Of a stretch of 64,000 bases of DNA, positions 54,514 through 64,000 are shown one piece after another. This DNA is from Anastatus disparis (taxonomy: Eukaryota > Arthropoda > Insecta > Hymenoptera > Eupelmidae), in the NCBI GenBank assembly GCA_017163975.1, contig JAFFSR010000009.1:496001-560000 (forward strand), written 5' to 3'. The position numbers and the translations under genes are program-made. The stretch's first letter is position 1, and each line of letters opens with the position of its first letter. Below the pieces are notes generated by a model. It was not told where the DNA came from. It saw only the letters and a program-made list of their open reading frames with translations, and did not search any database.

Positions 54514-57500
54514 AATTCTGGGCTCTCTTTGGTGATTTCGTATTATACGGATTGGTCCTTTTGCCGAAAAAAGAAGCTGATCGCCGCAGGGCCTCGATGC
54601 AAAAACTCGATTACGGGGACACATTTCGGGCTCAGAAGAGAGTTTTTTTTAACTTTATTTTTCTCTTTTCTCTTGTTTAACCGGTCCTTCTTCTCCTCTC
54701 CCTTTTTTCAAATCCGGTTTTGTCATTTAAAAAGACGGCGATATGGAGTTGCAGTTTGTCGAGCGAGCGAGGGAGAACCAATGGAAATAAGAGAAAGAAA
54801 TAAAGAGAGAAATAGAAAAAGCGTAGGGTAGGACGCGTTTCGCGAAGTTAAATGTTTGTGTGTGCTATGCGTGCCGGGGATTTCGTAATGTGTTTACGTT
54901 TTGATAACGTCTTTGTGCTCGTAAGAGTCGGACTCTTTTTTTCTTCTTGTTTTCTTCAGGGATTATATTCGACTTTTAAAAGGCCGTATGCTGAAATAAC
55001 TTTGTTTTATACTTTTAGAGAAATTTAATATCCAATTTATTTTATTTTTTTTCATTTTAAAATAACTACGCAAATTATTGAAATATTTAAAATTAATAAA
55101 TCGAATATTTTTCTTCGTGTTTTGAATTTTCATTATTCTATGATTTTTAATTAAAATTCTTTTATTCATTATTTGTTATTATATTTTAAAATTCAATTAA
55201 AAGATCAACCCAATATAATACAGTAATATAAAATATCAATAAACTTGTTTTTTATTCCAAGAAAATAAGCGAAAAATAATATATGAAAACGTAAATATTG
55301 CATAAGCCACAACAATGCACGCTTCTAAACCAATTACCTAAACAAACGTGCAAACGAAAAAAAAAAACGTATATACACAGAGAACAAAAAATAAAAAAAA
55401 TAACGAATAAATGTATATACCGAGCAGACGACGTTGCTGTACGTATTACGATCGATAACGATTTTATATATCGATGAGTATAAGCCGTGCGGTTATTTTA
55501 ACATATATATAGCCGACATAGCCGGTTTCTCTCGATGAGGCTTCTTTTCCTCCTCCTCCTACTTCTTCTTCTTTCCTCTCCCAAACAGCGTATATACGCA
55601 CACGCACACAGACACACGTTTCACGTTGGCTTACAAGCATAAATAGGACAGGTTCTCCAACGCCGGAGTCTAAATATAGAAAAAGAACGTGTGTGTATAT
55701 AACGCTGGGTGGGGCGCACTCTGTATAACACGGGAAGAGATCATCCTCGTCATCTCAGTCCTCTTGTTTTTTTTATTTTTTTTTACTTTTCTTTCCTCTA
55801 TATTGAGTTTATGCATATGTATATGTATCTATTTATCCTCCTTCTCTTTTCTCCGGCTTTTTCTCTGATCAACTAATTATTCTCCCATGACATCTTGCTT
55901 CGTAAAAGTATATACGACGCTGGGTTAATTTTCTTATTTCCGTAGCACCACAGCGCCTGTTTATGTATACACATATACATAAGATAGCGAGCCTATACTC
56001 GTCGTCTGAGGAAAAACAACCTACGCCTTAGAGACAAGGTGTGGAGATATAAAACGTTATACATACGCGTATATGCATGTCTCATTCTATTATAACAGAG
56101 CCAAAACTTGCGTGTCTCGAGAATATTTTAAACTTTGTATTTATGAAGCCGAAAATTATTGTTGTTTTTTGTAATCGTCGACGTTTAACGTTAACGCGTT
56201 TTCTGTTTACAGTTCGAACGAATTGATTACGTTTCAAATCGTTTCATTGATTAATGTATGTTTCTCGCATTTTTTTTTTACACAAAAAACGTACTTTAAA
56301 AAAATTAATTAGCAAGCGTGAAATATCGTGTACTTTTTTTACGAGAAAAGATAAATTCATGCAGGCAAAAAATTTTACAAACGAAAACATGCGTTTTCTC
56401 TGTCTATTTATTACTTTTGATTCATAAAACTGTAATCTTAAGCTTTGCTTGCTTTACCTTATAATATTTACATTAATTAGTTATTATGTTAAAAATAGAC
56501 TATTTTTTATCATTACTTAAATTATAGTGTTATTCTTTTAAAAAAAGATTAGAACGTATGTACGCATTTTATTAAAATTGTAAAACTTTCAACGCCTATG
56601 AAAAAATATAAACGAAATAGAAGGAAAACTCCAACTTCAAAGAAAAACTAAACGCTCTCTTTTTCTTTTTAGAAGAAAAAAAAAGCCGAAGAAATACACA
56701 TTGAAACTCAACGAAACAAAAAAAAAAAAAAAACTCGGTAAAAAAAAAGTATCAAGTGTCCCAAAGAATGCGCGCTCTTTATGTATATTGTTTGAAATTT
56801 CCGTAGAGATCTGCAGGTAGCACAACCGTACTCCAAATATAATGTGTAAATAACGGTAGAACGAAGTTTCTTCTCTAATACTATATATTTTTCAAAATAT
56901 ATCGCTGGCAAGCGTTTCTTAAATTTTCTATAATATACAAAAATATATACATTTATTTATTTTGATTTAAAAACTTTATAACTTAAATTATAAAGTTGTA
57001 TATTCACAATATATATATAAGTTATAAAATAAAGCAGCTCCAATAATGCTCTATTGTATGTATATCAAGAAATAAAATGTTTTTTTTTTAATTGCTTCAC
57101 CAAAGCTTAATTCAGCATTCATATCTTAATACTTAATAAGAGCAGGTTATTATAAGATTGAAAAAACAACAAAGTACTTTGCTAAAAAGCACGATGATAA
57201 ATTTGATATTTATTAAGACTAAATCACTTTATGTTTAAGTATCTTAGCGTTGATCCCTAAGAGACAAAGAAGGGAAGCCGCCGTGATATTTTTCCCTGCT
57301 GTTTTTCGTGCATAATAAAAAAAAACAGTCTACACAAAAAGGGGGAGAAAGAATCTCAACGTCAAAGTATTATACGTGTGAAAATTTCCTTTTAAATTCC
57401 CATGATTGTTAGCGTTTTTTATATATGTGCTTCTAATGCTAGCCTGTCATGTGTATTTGAATTACTTAGAGCATGAAAAAGGCGGCAGTCGTGGCGGCTA

Positions 57501-58626
57501 GTCGTCAACGTTTTCAAGCTATTTTCTTCTTTTCAGGCTCGGTAAATTTTCACTAAATACTCATTAACGACGATTCGTTACGATGGCAAGTTTTATCGTC
57601 GATTTTAAGAGTTTTAAAAAAAACATAAACGGAATTTAAAACAGTTTGCTTTATTACACGTGGATTTATGAATTTTTAAATAAAAAAAAAAGAAATAACA
57701 TTTGCATGAGGAAAAATCGTATAGTATAAAAACTATAAATTGTATAAAAAAAATGTTGAAACGTTTAATTAATAGGATGGCTTGTTTCCTATGTGATAAT
57801 CGCTGTAATTGCTACATTATATCCCCTAACACTTTATTTTTAAATAGGTTATTATCGTCAGAATGTAGAAAAAAAAAACATCGTGAATTTCTTTTTTTAT
57901 TGACCGAAACAGTTTTGTAAAAAAAAGAAAGAGTAACTGGTTGGACGTTTATTTATAGTTACTTTGTATACGATAACGTAATCGTCGAATTGTATCCTTA
58001 ATTAAAGAAAAACAAATCAACTTATCTAAATTTGATTCTTTCTCAGAAAACATCAAAACTGTTAAATTATAAATTTTTTAAATATAATTTTATGTAGATT
58101 ATTATACTTTGTTCGTTTTTATCTGCTATGAGTTTTGTTTGAAATATAATATTAAGAAGTAATATATTCAACACTTAATTAATACTAGAATAACGTGCAC
58201 AATGATTTACTTTTTAAAACTATAAAGATTTTTATAAAAAAATTATTACAAAAAAATGTTGTGGTTGATCTGCAAATACTTTTTAAAAAATATTAAAATT
58301 TCAATGTAGACTTAAAAAATAAAATAATATTTTTATTTTTGTGTAAAAAAATAGTAATATAAATTTTAATAAAAATAAATCTAAAGAATTTAATCATCGT
58401 GTCTATTTTCATTTAATCGTCTAACGTAACACATCAACACTAGACACTGTGCAGTAGATAAAAAGTGCTGCGACAGCGTTCTCAAGAATCAATGAAAAAC
58501 GTAAACAAAAAGTCTCTCTTATTTTAAAACGGCTAAATGAAAACAATAACAGTTAATACAGTTCTACAATATAAAATTAGACGGTTAAACATGGAAATAA
58601 AATAAAAATAAGTATATCATGTTTTT

Positions 58627-58635
58627 ACTAACCTG
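58627..58635 (-). other. hdc: hdc intron 1 splice donor
   Basis: On the minus strand the sequence reads CAG|GTTAGT, matching the metazoan donor consensus. The exon's last base is 58633 and the intron starts at 58632. The cut lies after the second base of codon 287. It falls right after the conserved FFGDRIR segment, after which the uninterrupted frame becomes unrelated and stops within five codons. The matching acceptor must have phase 2 and was not found in the window. Confidence 0.88.
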
Positions 58636-59492
58636 ATCCTGTCGCCAAAAAATTCGACCTTGCTCTTCTTTTTGACAATAGCCTGAGGTTGATGCAAAGG
58701 ACTGACGCTGGTTTCACTAGTAGCCGGTGGTGAACTCGAGCCATTACTGGAAGATAAACTACCGGCTCTACCGCGAGCTCCGTCAATAATTTGAGCATCG
58801 CTACCTCTTATCAAGCCATGATTTCCTATAATAGCAGCATTGTTATGAGCATTGTTGGATGGTGGTCCAGCTGAAACAGCCAAGCTAGGCCTGCTATTTT
58901 GCTTGTTACGTCTTTTCTTCTTTTTAACCTCAACTTGTGTATTGTTAAGATTGTTAGCCTCGTTATTAACGCCGCCGGGTGTCAACCAGTCCAAATCTTT
59001 TTTCAAATGTCCTCTACCACATTTACATCCGCACGCTTTGTACGCTAAATCGTAACCCTTTTTTGTCCATAGATTTTGATGACGTTGACGCTCGGACCAG
59101 CTACGTGCTCTACCGCAACCTTTTAAATAACTCAGCACTGTCTGCTCCCAAGCATCGAAACACTCGCGATGCATAAATTGGCCTGTATTGCAGGCGTCGT
59201 TATTACAAGTGACCTTGACGCAATCCTGAAGCGACGATAGTCTTATCAATGCATCGCCGCGTAAACATTCGGATGGCGTGCAGCACTGAGTTAAACCACC
59301 TGTGCCAAATACATGGCTCAATCCAAGATTATCAAAAGCATCCAATGGATTGTTGCTGCCGTTGCTATTGCCGTTATTATTGTTGGCCAATGATGAGCTC
59401 GTATTGTGCGATTGTTGTTGTTGATGCTGCTGGAAGGTTGAAGCCTCGAGGAGGCCGCCACCGTGCCCGTTACCGTGGCGTCGCGGTGCCAT
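58633..59492 (-). CDS. hdc: headcase (HECA family), first coding exon, 5' partial gene
   Basis: This exon encodes the first 286 codons plus two bases of a headcase protein. Residues 1-60 are low-complexity and rich in Gly, Gln, Ser and Asn, including a QQHQQQQ stretch and an Asn/Gly/Ser run. Residues 70-170 hold the conserved Cys/His-rich headcase domain: CC at 70-71, C76, C91, C96, C101, H108, C111, C126, then GRARSWSERQ at 127-136, WTKKGYDLA at 142-150 and CGCKCGRGHLKKD at 154-166. A Lys/Arg-rich patch at 190-197 could be a nuclear localisation signal. A Ser/Pro-rich linker leads to KKKSKVEFFGDRIR at 274-287. The ATG has G at -3 and +4, and an in-frame TGA lies 24 nt upstream at 59514-59516, so the N-terminus is complete. 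The exon ends in phase 2 at a GT donor; reading through would add only four residues and a stop at 58617. From the family: Drosophila headcase marks imaginal cells, limits tracheal branching, works with Unkempt downstream of nutrient/TOR signalling and makes a long form by stop-codon readthrough. The readthrough site is not in this exon. Confidence 0.96.
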
Positions 59493-60204
59493 GCCGGTAC
59501 CTCGCTCGTTGCCTCAAACACGACACAGACGAGCTATACTTGACTAGTCCTCTTGCTTTATCTCTCACTGTATCTTCTTATTACGTCTTTTTCTTTGATT
59601 CAAGTTTCTTTTATTTTCCTTTTTTCTACGTACGTGTGTGTCCACTTTCAAACTTACGGTTAATATCCCATGTTTAAATGTAGAAGTAAGCCAAAGTCAC
59701 CGGTAAGACGTTGGATAGATTAAATTTAAAAAAAAAAAAATAGAACTTATTATGACAAAAAGCAGATAAAATATGAGATAAAAATAATGAACGCACTCGC
59801 GTGTCACTAAAAACTAATGTTCCCTAGACGAAATCATTCCCGTCACTATGATTTTTTTATTATAGGCAGGTTATGTTTATCACACTATTTTCGTCCTCTG
59901 ATAAAAATTAATGAGAGAAAAAAAAAATTGAAAAACAATGTCAAGTTCTCTCTCTCTCGTCCCAGTAAGCAGAGAAGAAACAATATAAAATAATATTCTC
60001 GTCGATTAACGAAGAAAAAAACCAGTCTATTATGCCTTGCTCTGAATTAAAAACGACTCAATAAAACTTTAGGTAAGAGAAAATAAATGTTAGTTCGTAA
60101 TGTAGGGATGGGAGAAAAAAAGAGCGACCGAGGCTGTTTGTTATAAAAAGAGAGACACGAGGCTCCGAAAGACACGTTTCCGCGCGAAGTGCGCAGCAGT
60201 TACT
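59493..60204 (-). other. hdc: Putative hdc 5' leader with two short upstream ORFs
   Basis: If transcription starts near 60204, this is a leader of about 712 nt. On the minus strand it contains only two ATGs. One at 59836 opens a 7-codon ORF, and one at 59671 opens a 3-codon ORF; both stop well before the main ATG. The 160 nt before the ATG are purine-rich and contain no convincing polypyrimidine-AG acceptor. A leader intron directly before the start is therefore unlikely, although a GTAAGT donor-like site occurs at 59652-59657. The few upstream ATGs in an AT-rich genome fit a scanned leader. The extent depends on the predicted start site, so it is an inference. Confidence 0.5.
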
Positions 60205-60240
60205 GAACGAGGGAGACGAGAATAAAGTATAAGCCTCCTC
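60170..60240 (-). promoter_or_regulatory. hdc: Candidate hdc core promoter (initiator with MTE/DPE-like block)
   Basis: Read on the minus strand, TTCAGTAAC at 60199-60207 contains the arthropod initiator core TCAGT, with A(+1) at 60204. From about +19 to +33 the sequence CGCGCGGAAACGTGT resembles the MTE/DPE region of insect promoters (roughly 9 of 12 MTE positions by eye). A degenerate TATA-like TTATACTTT sits near -28. The placement suits the gene: GA-rich tracts lie 80-150 bp upstream and the ORF begins about 0.7 kb downstream. This is motif recognition only; other start sites in the same 400 bp are possible. Confidence 0.42.
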
Positions 60241-60284
60241 GGAGCGGCAGCGGCAGCAGAAGGCTTTTGGCTTTCGTGTGTTGT

Positions 60285-60420
60285 CTTTCTCTCTCTCTCT
60301 CTCACTCGCTGTAGAGCGAGCAGCCAAACGAACGAACGAAGAGGAGAGAGAGAATTCTCCGGCCGGCGTTAGTGGCGTTAGTGTAGACTGTAGATGTATA
60401 TACTTCTCTCTCTCTATGTA
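60285..60420. promoter_or_regulatory. GAGA-type tracts upstream of the hdc start site
   Basis: Three GA/CT runs occur here (about 60287-60302, 60342-60353 and 60405-60415), separated by higher-GC sequence with a CCGGCCGG. In insects such tracts upstream of a TCAGT initiator often bind GAGA factor/CLAMP-type proteins at paused developmental promoters. GA repeats are common across the whole window, so repetition alone is weak evidence; the position is what makes these worth recording. Confidence 0.35.
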
Positions 60421-60528
60421 CAGTATAGAAGAACCGGCGTATACCGCAGTCGCAGTCGCAGTCGCAGTAGCACCGCTATAGCACCCAGCACCACTACCAT
60501 CAAAACCAAAACCATAACCATAAGCTTC

Positions 60529-60552
60529 GTATATATATATATATATATATAT
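60529..60552. repeat. (AT)n microsatellite upstream of hdc
   Basis: About 12 AT units lie roughly 325 bp upstream of the predicted start site. Length variation here could affect the promoter, but nothing in the sequence shows that it does. Confidence 0.9.
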
Positions 60553-60699
60553 GAAAGAAGAGCGAGCGCGAAAGTGAGATCTCCCATTGGGTGAAAGGGA
60601 AAGCGAAGAGTGGTGGAAGTCAGGGCTATGTTGGCTGCGACCAATCGATGCGTTGGCCCCTAACATTGCATGCATGTATCTGTGCCTATACGTACAGCA

Positions 60700-63600
60700 C
60701 TATGCAGCTAGGAACGTGTTAGATGCAATATTCTGCATATATCTATATATAGTTATATATACAAATTCCCAACCATTTGCCACGTGTCGTTGTTGTTTTC
60801 TCAAACTCTTTCCTTCTTTTTTATTTGAGCGAATGTGTTTGCTTTTTTTTTTTTATTGCATTTTACACAAATATCTACCCTACATAATTGCTCAAAACGT
60901 TTTTATAACACTATAGATGAGAACGTTTACAAAACGCTTTTTTCAGATTTTTTTAAAAAAAGTTTTATGTTTACTTGTCAAAAAAGTCAATCATTTTATT
61001 CTCAAATTTTTTCTAACATATAGTATGAAAGTTTGTGTATCAAGAAAAAGCTTTTAATGTCTTTTTTAAACTTTCATATTTATTTAGTTCGAAAAATTTT
61101 TTCTCTTAAAGCTTAATCAAACGTTTTATTATAATTTAATTTTTTAATTTTACAAACAATACGAATAATTTGTAACCTTAAAATTGTCTACTTGTAATAT
61201 TAATTTATCTTTAGATGTTTACAAGCTTTTCAAGCTGTATACATTTAAATAAATGAAAGATTTAATTTTTTTCCAAACAATTTTTATTAAATACCGTTTA
61301 ATACTTCCATGAAAGTTTTAGTAACTCTGAAAAATTTAGCAAAGAATACTGAATTATTTAAAGAACATTTTAAGATAAACATTTTTAAAATTTAACAACT
61401 TTTTTTCATTAGTATTATGTCAGCTTTGAAAAATGAACTCTAAAAAAGAATGAAAAATAAAAACAGCAGCGATTTCGATCTGACTGTATAATCATAAAAC
61501 AAGGATCGAAAAAACAGTCGTTCTAAAAAAAACCTTTTTTTCCCATATACAAACGTTCCACGATCGTTATACACATTAATATTTGGCCAAGTCGTGCCTT
61601 CTCTCTCCGGGCTCCACATATCCACGTATACTCCCTCGTGCACACTTGCAAAATGCATATCTTGTGTATCCTAAAGAAAGACTATAGAAAATAAAAGGCT
61701 GCATAATGAAAAAAAAAAGAAGAAGAAGAAGAAAGATGGTGTATGGGCGCATATAAAACAGCAGCAAAGCAGTAACTCTCAAACTTAAAGCTTTCGAAAA
61801 TTGCAGGGCAGGGAGACGCGTTGGTGTGTGTATATATATGCGCTGGACCCTCGCCTAAATTTAGCACAAGGTCGCACTCGCTACTATGCGACCTCTTCTT
61901 TTATTTTTCAAACACTTCTTTCTTTCTCTCTCTCTCTTTCTCCTAACTCTTTTTTCTTATCCTTTTATATCTTTCCTTTTTTTCTCTCGCTTGATTCTAG
62001 TGCTGCTTTTGCGTTGCATGCAGAGAACGAGAGAGAGAGAGAAAGAAAGCCCTTTTGCGGCGTCGAATTTACACTGCACCAGTCGCTTGGTTTATTTACT
62101 CTCAGACCCAGAGACTATATTGCGTTGCTTAAAAAAAAAAAAAAAGAACCCGATATGAGAAAGAAAGAACTTTGGCTGCAGGAGGTTTTTATGGTAAATG
62201 TATGTGCGTACGTGTGGGTGGCTGTGTGCGAAATTTAAAAGAAAAAAAAACTCTGTGTGTGACCCCTTGCAAGAAAACTGTTTTTACATCATTGAACATA
62301 TTGTGCGACAACTTTAACGAATCGCTTCATCGCGGAGAACTTTAACTATATGCTTAATTTCACGTTATATTATGACAGTTAAAGAAACGAAATTTAAATG
62401 TTTGTCAAACGTTATTTTTTTTATCTACACACGAATTTTCGAATTATAGGATTACTCTGCTTTGAAGTTATTTCATTAATTTTTTTTTTTTTTTTATCAA
62501 ATGACATTTAACTTGTTTACATTAAAGTAATTTGATTAATATTGCAAAATGAAACAATGTTATCTAACATTAAAAATTTAAGGGGAACGTATATACATAT
62601 TTAAATTTCGAAGATAAGATAATAGAGAGGAGAGAAAAAAAAAGTTAAATAACAATATACTTTATCGTCGCTCTTGATATCTCTTGGATTTTTTTTAACT
62701 TTCTTAAGTTCCACATCCCACGTTTATTGTTGATTATTAAATAAAAAAATATGTAAACAAGAGTATCGAATGATTTTAGAACGGTATTAGGAGACTTTAT
62801 GTTTACTGGATTTTATTTACTTTTTTGTATTTAAAAAACACGTTATCGAGTATTTTGAATTTGCCTCAGTTTTGAGCTTACAATAATAAAAGCTCATGTG
62901 GTACAGCTGCAAAAATAATTTTTTTTCTTGCTTTAATCCATTTTTTTCTTCATCGACGTTCTCGAAACATGACGATATATGTTTGTGTTTGCTCATCATT
63001 TTTTAAATATAGAAATAAAGAAGATTTATAAAAAAATCATTCCGATTCGAAAATTTTTGTTTACGAAAATAATTTTTCTTAAAAGTTTACTCTCGACGCT
63101 CCGTCTTTCTCCAAGCCCGTTATCTCGGCTCGTTTTTACACGTGAAATGATAATGTACTCGCATATAAGCACACGCTAATATCCAACAATGTGTATTTAA
63201 AGCACACGAGTATTATTTCTATAAACGAAAAAAAAAAAATAAGCGTGAAAAACAAGTGATAGCGTGCTGTAACGTTGAGCGAGAGAAAAAAAAAAAAAAA
63301 TAAGCAAGTGTTGTAAAATATATTTGAGCGTTTAGATAAATTAAAAGCGCGTAACCGTTTTATTGAATGCAAAATTTATGATAACTCGAAGAAATTATCA
63401 GTCTCATCCATCATAAAACACACGTGCAAGCTCGCTCACGTTATTATACTGTGTAAATAGCCAAAGCTATTTTAGGTATTGGTGCAAAAAAGCAAAAATG
63501 AAAAAAAAATAAAAAATAAAAAATTTCACGCATGACCTGAGATGTTCTTATCACGCTACTGTTGTACACACAAACGACTGATTTTCTCTTTTAGCATATA

Positions 63601-64000
63601 TTGCTTTATAATCGTTCTTTTAAACCAAGCACCTTTTTATCAGTTTCATTTTTTTTTCTCTACACAGAAAGCGTTGGAAAATTTGCATCTCAATAGTTAA
63701 AGTTTCTTTAGAGAGATTTTCAGATTGCGAAACTGCTTTTGAATTTTAATGATATACGGTGCGGCTGGCTTAGTGGTAAATAACGCGTTTTTTTAAATCC
63801 ATCAATAAAGCATTGTATTCAATACTCCGTATATACTTATTGAATAAACTTTTCTTCTGCTTTTTTTTAAAATTTTTAATAAAAGAATTTTCTTTGATAA
63901 AGAAAATTAAAATATTTTTTTTTTCAACAAAGACTTTAACTTTTCCTGTTTTGCACATGCCCTTTAAAAAAATTCGCCTCACATTCAACTTATCTCATTA
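60700..64000. other. hdc upstream flank, no gene found
   Basis: AT-rich sequence with homopolymers, CT/GA tracts (61920-62060) and a few GC-richer patches (61600-61640, 61800-61900). Open frames are short and composed of repeat-driven residues. A tRNA A-box-like stretch at 63766-63776 lacks the rest of a tRNA. Nothing else is interpretable. Confidence 0.6.

Larger units (their letters stand above)
1..58632 (-). other. hdc: hdc intron 1 (3' end beyond the left edge)
   Basis: No acceptor followed by headcase coding sequence was found, so the whole left part of the window is assigned to one intron. The next hdc exon should continue from EFFGDRIR and include the C-terminal headcase domain; none of the open frames here resembles it. 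Open frames reach at most 157 codons, and most derive from polypyrimidine or AT-rich runs (Phe/Leu/Ser/Lys/Ile-rich) or start at non-ATG codons. A short exon under 60 codons or a non-coding RNA could have been missed. Outside the entries listed separately, the sequence is AT-rich, with A/T homopolymers and GA/CT tracts and no structure I can interpret. Confidence 0.75.

Noticed and set aside
54148..54831. 227-codon plus-strand frame
   Set aside because: It begins at a non-ATG codon and consists of Phe/Leu/Ser runs from a pyrimidine tract with T22.
59318..59521. 67-codon frame overlapping the hdc start on the same strand
   Set aside because: It begins with GTG, not ATG, so it is not an upstream ORF in a eukaryote; it is a shadow of the hdc exon.
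60058..60675. 205-codon minus-strand frame upstream of hdc
   Set aside because: It runs through GA/CT tracts, an AT repeat and a CAG-type repeat and does not join hdc in frame; an in-frame TGA lies before the hdc ATG.
63759..63835. tRNA gene suggested by a perfect A box (TGGCTTAGTGG)
   Set aside because: The B-box-like sequence is poor and the 3' side cannot pair with the GTGCGGC acceptor strand. At most it is a tRNA-derived fragment.

Overview
The window is AT-rich, spliced eukaryotic nuclear DNA. It is crowded with dinucleotide and trinucleotide repeats, homopolymer runs and GA/CT tracts, and has no operons. The only protein-coding sequence I can support is the first coding exon of headcase (hdc/HECA) on the minus strand at 58633-59492. 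Its protein resembles insect headcase, so the source is an insect. Base composition and the N-terminus would fit a hymenopteran such as a parasitoid wasp, but that finer placement is an inference.

Layout on the minus strand, from right to left. Positions 60700-64000 are upstream flank with no gene found. Positions 60170-60420 look like the hdc promoter: GA-rich tracts upstream of a TCAGT initiator near 60204, with an MTE/DPE-like block downstream. Positions 60204-59493 would be a leader of about 0.7 kb with two very short upstream ORFs and an in-frame stop 24 nt before the ATG. The coding exon follows and ends at a consensus CAG|GTTAGT donor. Everything from 58632 to the left edge (over 58.6 kb) is best read as hdc intron 1, because I found no later hdc exon and no other recognisable gene. 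The open frames in this stretch are short, often lack an ATG and are low in complexity.

The most structured DNA lies inside the intron. At 33401-34833 there is a probable non-autonomous mobile element of an architecture I do not recognise. It contains a 136-bp hairpin, a GC-rich block with three GGGGC-NNN-GCCCC mini-hairpins, a 275-bp near-perfect foldback and a 12 x 20-bp array. It ends in an inverted copy of a sequence near its left side. The GTGCGTAAAAT motif links its parts. A second inverted-repeat element lies at 42600-43232, with internal direct repeats. A smaller candidate with hAT-like ends lies at 35356-35688. Several islands of higher GC (5221-5400, 10900-11110, 22795-22990, 24520-24620, 29740-30180) and a few plus-strand core-promoter look-alikes (best at 51446-51479) are candidates for intronic enhancers, alternative promoters or non-coding transcripts. 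I found no tRNA, rRNA or CRISPR array.
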